Part shown: positions 4,366 to 5,421 of the stretch, piece after piece
Layout of the letters: each line of letters begins with the position of its first letter
How positions within the stretch are numbered: position 1 is the first letter of the stretch
Origin: Pirellulaceae bacterium
GTDB taxonomy: Bacteria; Planctomycetota; Planctomycetia; Pirellulales; Pirellulaceae
Assembly (NCBI GenBank): GCA_013002105.1
Contig: JABDKS010000027.1
Coordinates: forward strand, 1 to 5,421
DNA: 5,421 nucleotides
Reading direction: 5' to 3'
Position numbers and translations under genes: made by a program
The notes under the pieces: model-generated
What the model was told of the DNA's origin: nothing
Database searches by the model: none
The model's input: only the letters and a program-made list of their open reading frames with translations

Positions 4366-5421
4366 TTACCTCAGAATTTGCTCGATCGCGTCGTCGGCAC
4401 TGCTGGTGTTCGCGCGGTAGGCGCTCAGTAATGCGGCAGGGTCGATCATCCGCCAAGTCGGCACCGATGATGACATCGCTGCTAGAAAGGCTCCGCCGCG
4501 AAGGACGTACAGGAGATAACCCACCGAGAAGACCCCGGCGGTCGTGGCAGCCGAGCCAACGAAGAAACTGAATGACGTATCTTGGCTTTCGTTTTTGTAT
4601 TCATCCCACGACGTCCACACCACCGCTTGCTGGAGGTCCAATTGAAGTAGGCGTTCTAGCGACGCGGCGTTACCGAAGTCGGTTTCGTCGGCCGTGTAAC
4701 GAACGATTTTGGTCAGGCCAAAGTATTCGCTCAGTTGGCGACTCGTCTCCTGATCCTGCTCCTGCGATTGGACGGTTGCGTCGATCGACGGCAGCACGTT
4801 TGCGGTTCGCAGTTCCTGTTCGATTTCTTCGTCGACTTTGTTGATCGGTGCAACGAGCGGATTGGATTCGTTGTCTTCATCGTCATTTTCGTCCTCGGTT
4901 TCGTCCGTGCTGTCATCGTCGGTTGATTCGTCTTCGGTCGTTGAGTCATCACCGCCGTCATCACCGCTGCCCCCGTCATCGGATCCTCCGTCGTCTCCAC
5001 TCCCGTCACCGCCGCCACCTGATCCGCCGGCGGCAACCGAAACCCCGATGGTCACGGTGGCACTATCTGCTGTACCGTCATTGGCGCGGTAAGTGATGGT
5101 GTCCAAGCCAAAGAAACTCGTGTCGGGTGTGTAGACCAGGTTGCCGCTGCCGTCGACACTCAGTGTTCCGTTGCTCGGGCCGGTCACGATCACGACGGTG
5201 AGCGCGTCGCCGTCTTCGTCAGAATCGTTGGCCAACGGATCCAAGATGACCGCATTGTTGACGATCGTCGATGCTGAATCTGCAACGGCAACCGGAGCGT
5301 CATTGATGTCGACGACTGCGATTGTAAATGTGGCGTCGCTGATGGATCCGTCGGCGGACGTCGCACGAACATCGATCGTATGACTTGAGCTCGTTTCAAA
5401 ATTGACGCTGCCGGCCAACGT
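4366..5421 (-). CDS. C-terminal part of a large cadherin/Ig-like surface protein (5' end off the window)
   Basis: The last 351 codons of a longer gene; the frame runs through the right edge, and the TTG at 5416-5418 is an internal Leu of a cadherin-like repeat. Numbering from that Leu: end of one cadherin-like repeat (1-45, with VNFETSSSHTIDVRAT and a DINDAPVA junction); one complete tandem-95/VCBS-like Ig domain (46-130) with NDSDEDGDALTV, typical of calcium-binding sites, and GNLVYTPDTSFFGLDTITY; an acidic Gly/Ser/Asp/Glu linker (131-187); a helical stretch (190-280); a hydrophobic segment (284-306); then RGGAFLAAMSSSVPTWRMIDP (307-327 region) and a short tail. The last motif resembles the conserved end of giant cadherin-type proteins of planctomycetes and gammaproteobacteria (from memory), usually after a membrane segment, so membrane anchoring is inferred. 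Probable role: adhesion or cell-surface structure. No LPXTG or C-terminal autotransporter signature is visible. Confidence 0.85.
   Translation of the reverse strand, partial: TLAGSVNFETSSSHTIDVRATSADGSISDATFTIAVVDINDAPVAVADSASTIVNNAVILDPLANDSDEDGDALTVVIVTGPSNGTLSVDGSGNLVYTPDTSFFGLDTITYRANDGTADSATVTIGVSVAAGGSGGGGDGSGDDGGSDDGGSGDDGGDDSTTEDESTDDDSTDETEDENDDEDNESNPLVAPINKVDEEIEQELRTANVLPSIDATVQSQEQDQETSRQLSEYFGLTKIVRYTADETDFGNAASLERLLQLDLQQAVVWTSWDEYKNESQDTSFSFFVGSAATTAGVFSVGYLLYVLRGGAFLAAMSSSVPTWRMIDPAALLSAYRANTSSADDAIEQILR
4858..5028 (-). repeat. Low-complexity tract encoding an acidic Gly/Ser/Asp linker
   Basis: On the + strand this tract is dominated by gtcatc, gtcgtc, ccgtca and related trinucleotide-like units. 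It encodes 57 residues that are almost only Gly, Ser, Asp, Glu and Thr, with Gly/Ser/Asp first and Asp/Glu/Thr/Ser towards the C-terminus. It separates the Ig-like repeats from the membrane-proximal helical region, so it probably acts as a flexible, highly charged and possibly calcium-binding spacer. Imperfect short repeats of this kind are prone to change length by slippage. Confidence 0.75.

Noticed and set aside
4848..5096. Arg/His-rich and Ser/Pro-rich + strand frames
   Set aside because: They are the antisense reading of the repetitive acidic-linker codons and have no independent support.

Overview
The window looks like chromosomal DNA of a planctomycete, most likely Pirellulaceae (Rhodopirellula or a relative). 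This rests on moderate GC content, weak or absent Shine-Dalgarno sites, a TTG start, a large cadherin-type surface protein ending in a GG-SSxPxWRxxDP C-terminal module, and an HD-GYP protein with an atypical GYP motif. The assignment is inferred from sequence style, not from a search.

Layout. Positions 1-331 hold no supportable gene: there is a short tandem repeat near the left edge and an AT-rich promoter-like stretch just before the first gene. Positions 332-1393 (+) encode a complete transaldolase-family enzyme of 353 aa. Positions 1394-1705 are a convergent intergenic region packed with inverted repeats. Positions 1706-4150 (-) encode an 814-aa membrane protein with the order TM, extracytoplasmic region, TM, PAS, signalling helix, GGDEF, HD-GYP and a helical C-terminal domain resembling Hpt. 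Positions 4151-4365 are a 215-bp spacer with a strong hairpin after the upstream gene, two smaller inverted repeats and a possible promoter. Positions 4366-5421 (-) are the C-terminal end of a large cadherin/Ig-like repeat protein whose beginning lies beyond the right edge.

How they may work together. The transaldolase is a central carbon enzyme (non-oxidative pentose phosphate pathway), points the opposite way and is probably unrelated to the rest. The surface protein and the c-di-GMP protein lie on the same strand in that order. A protein that can in principle make and break c-di-GMP, next to a large adhesin-like protein, suggests a surface-attachment locus. The hairpin and candidate promoter in the 215-bp spacer argue that the two are transcribed separately.

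The most unusual points are the HD-GYP domain that keeps its metal ligands but has lost the GYP signature, the Hpt-like tail without a phospho-accepting His, the out-of-register inhibitory site in the GGDEF domain, and the multi-palindrome convergent spacer, which looks like a dispersed non-coding repeat. No CRISPR array, IS element, RNA gene or defence system is visible.
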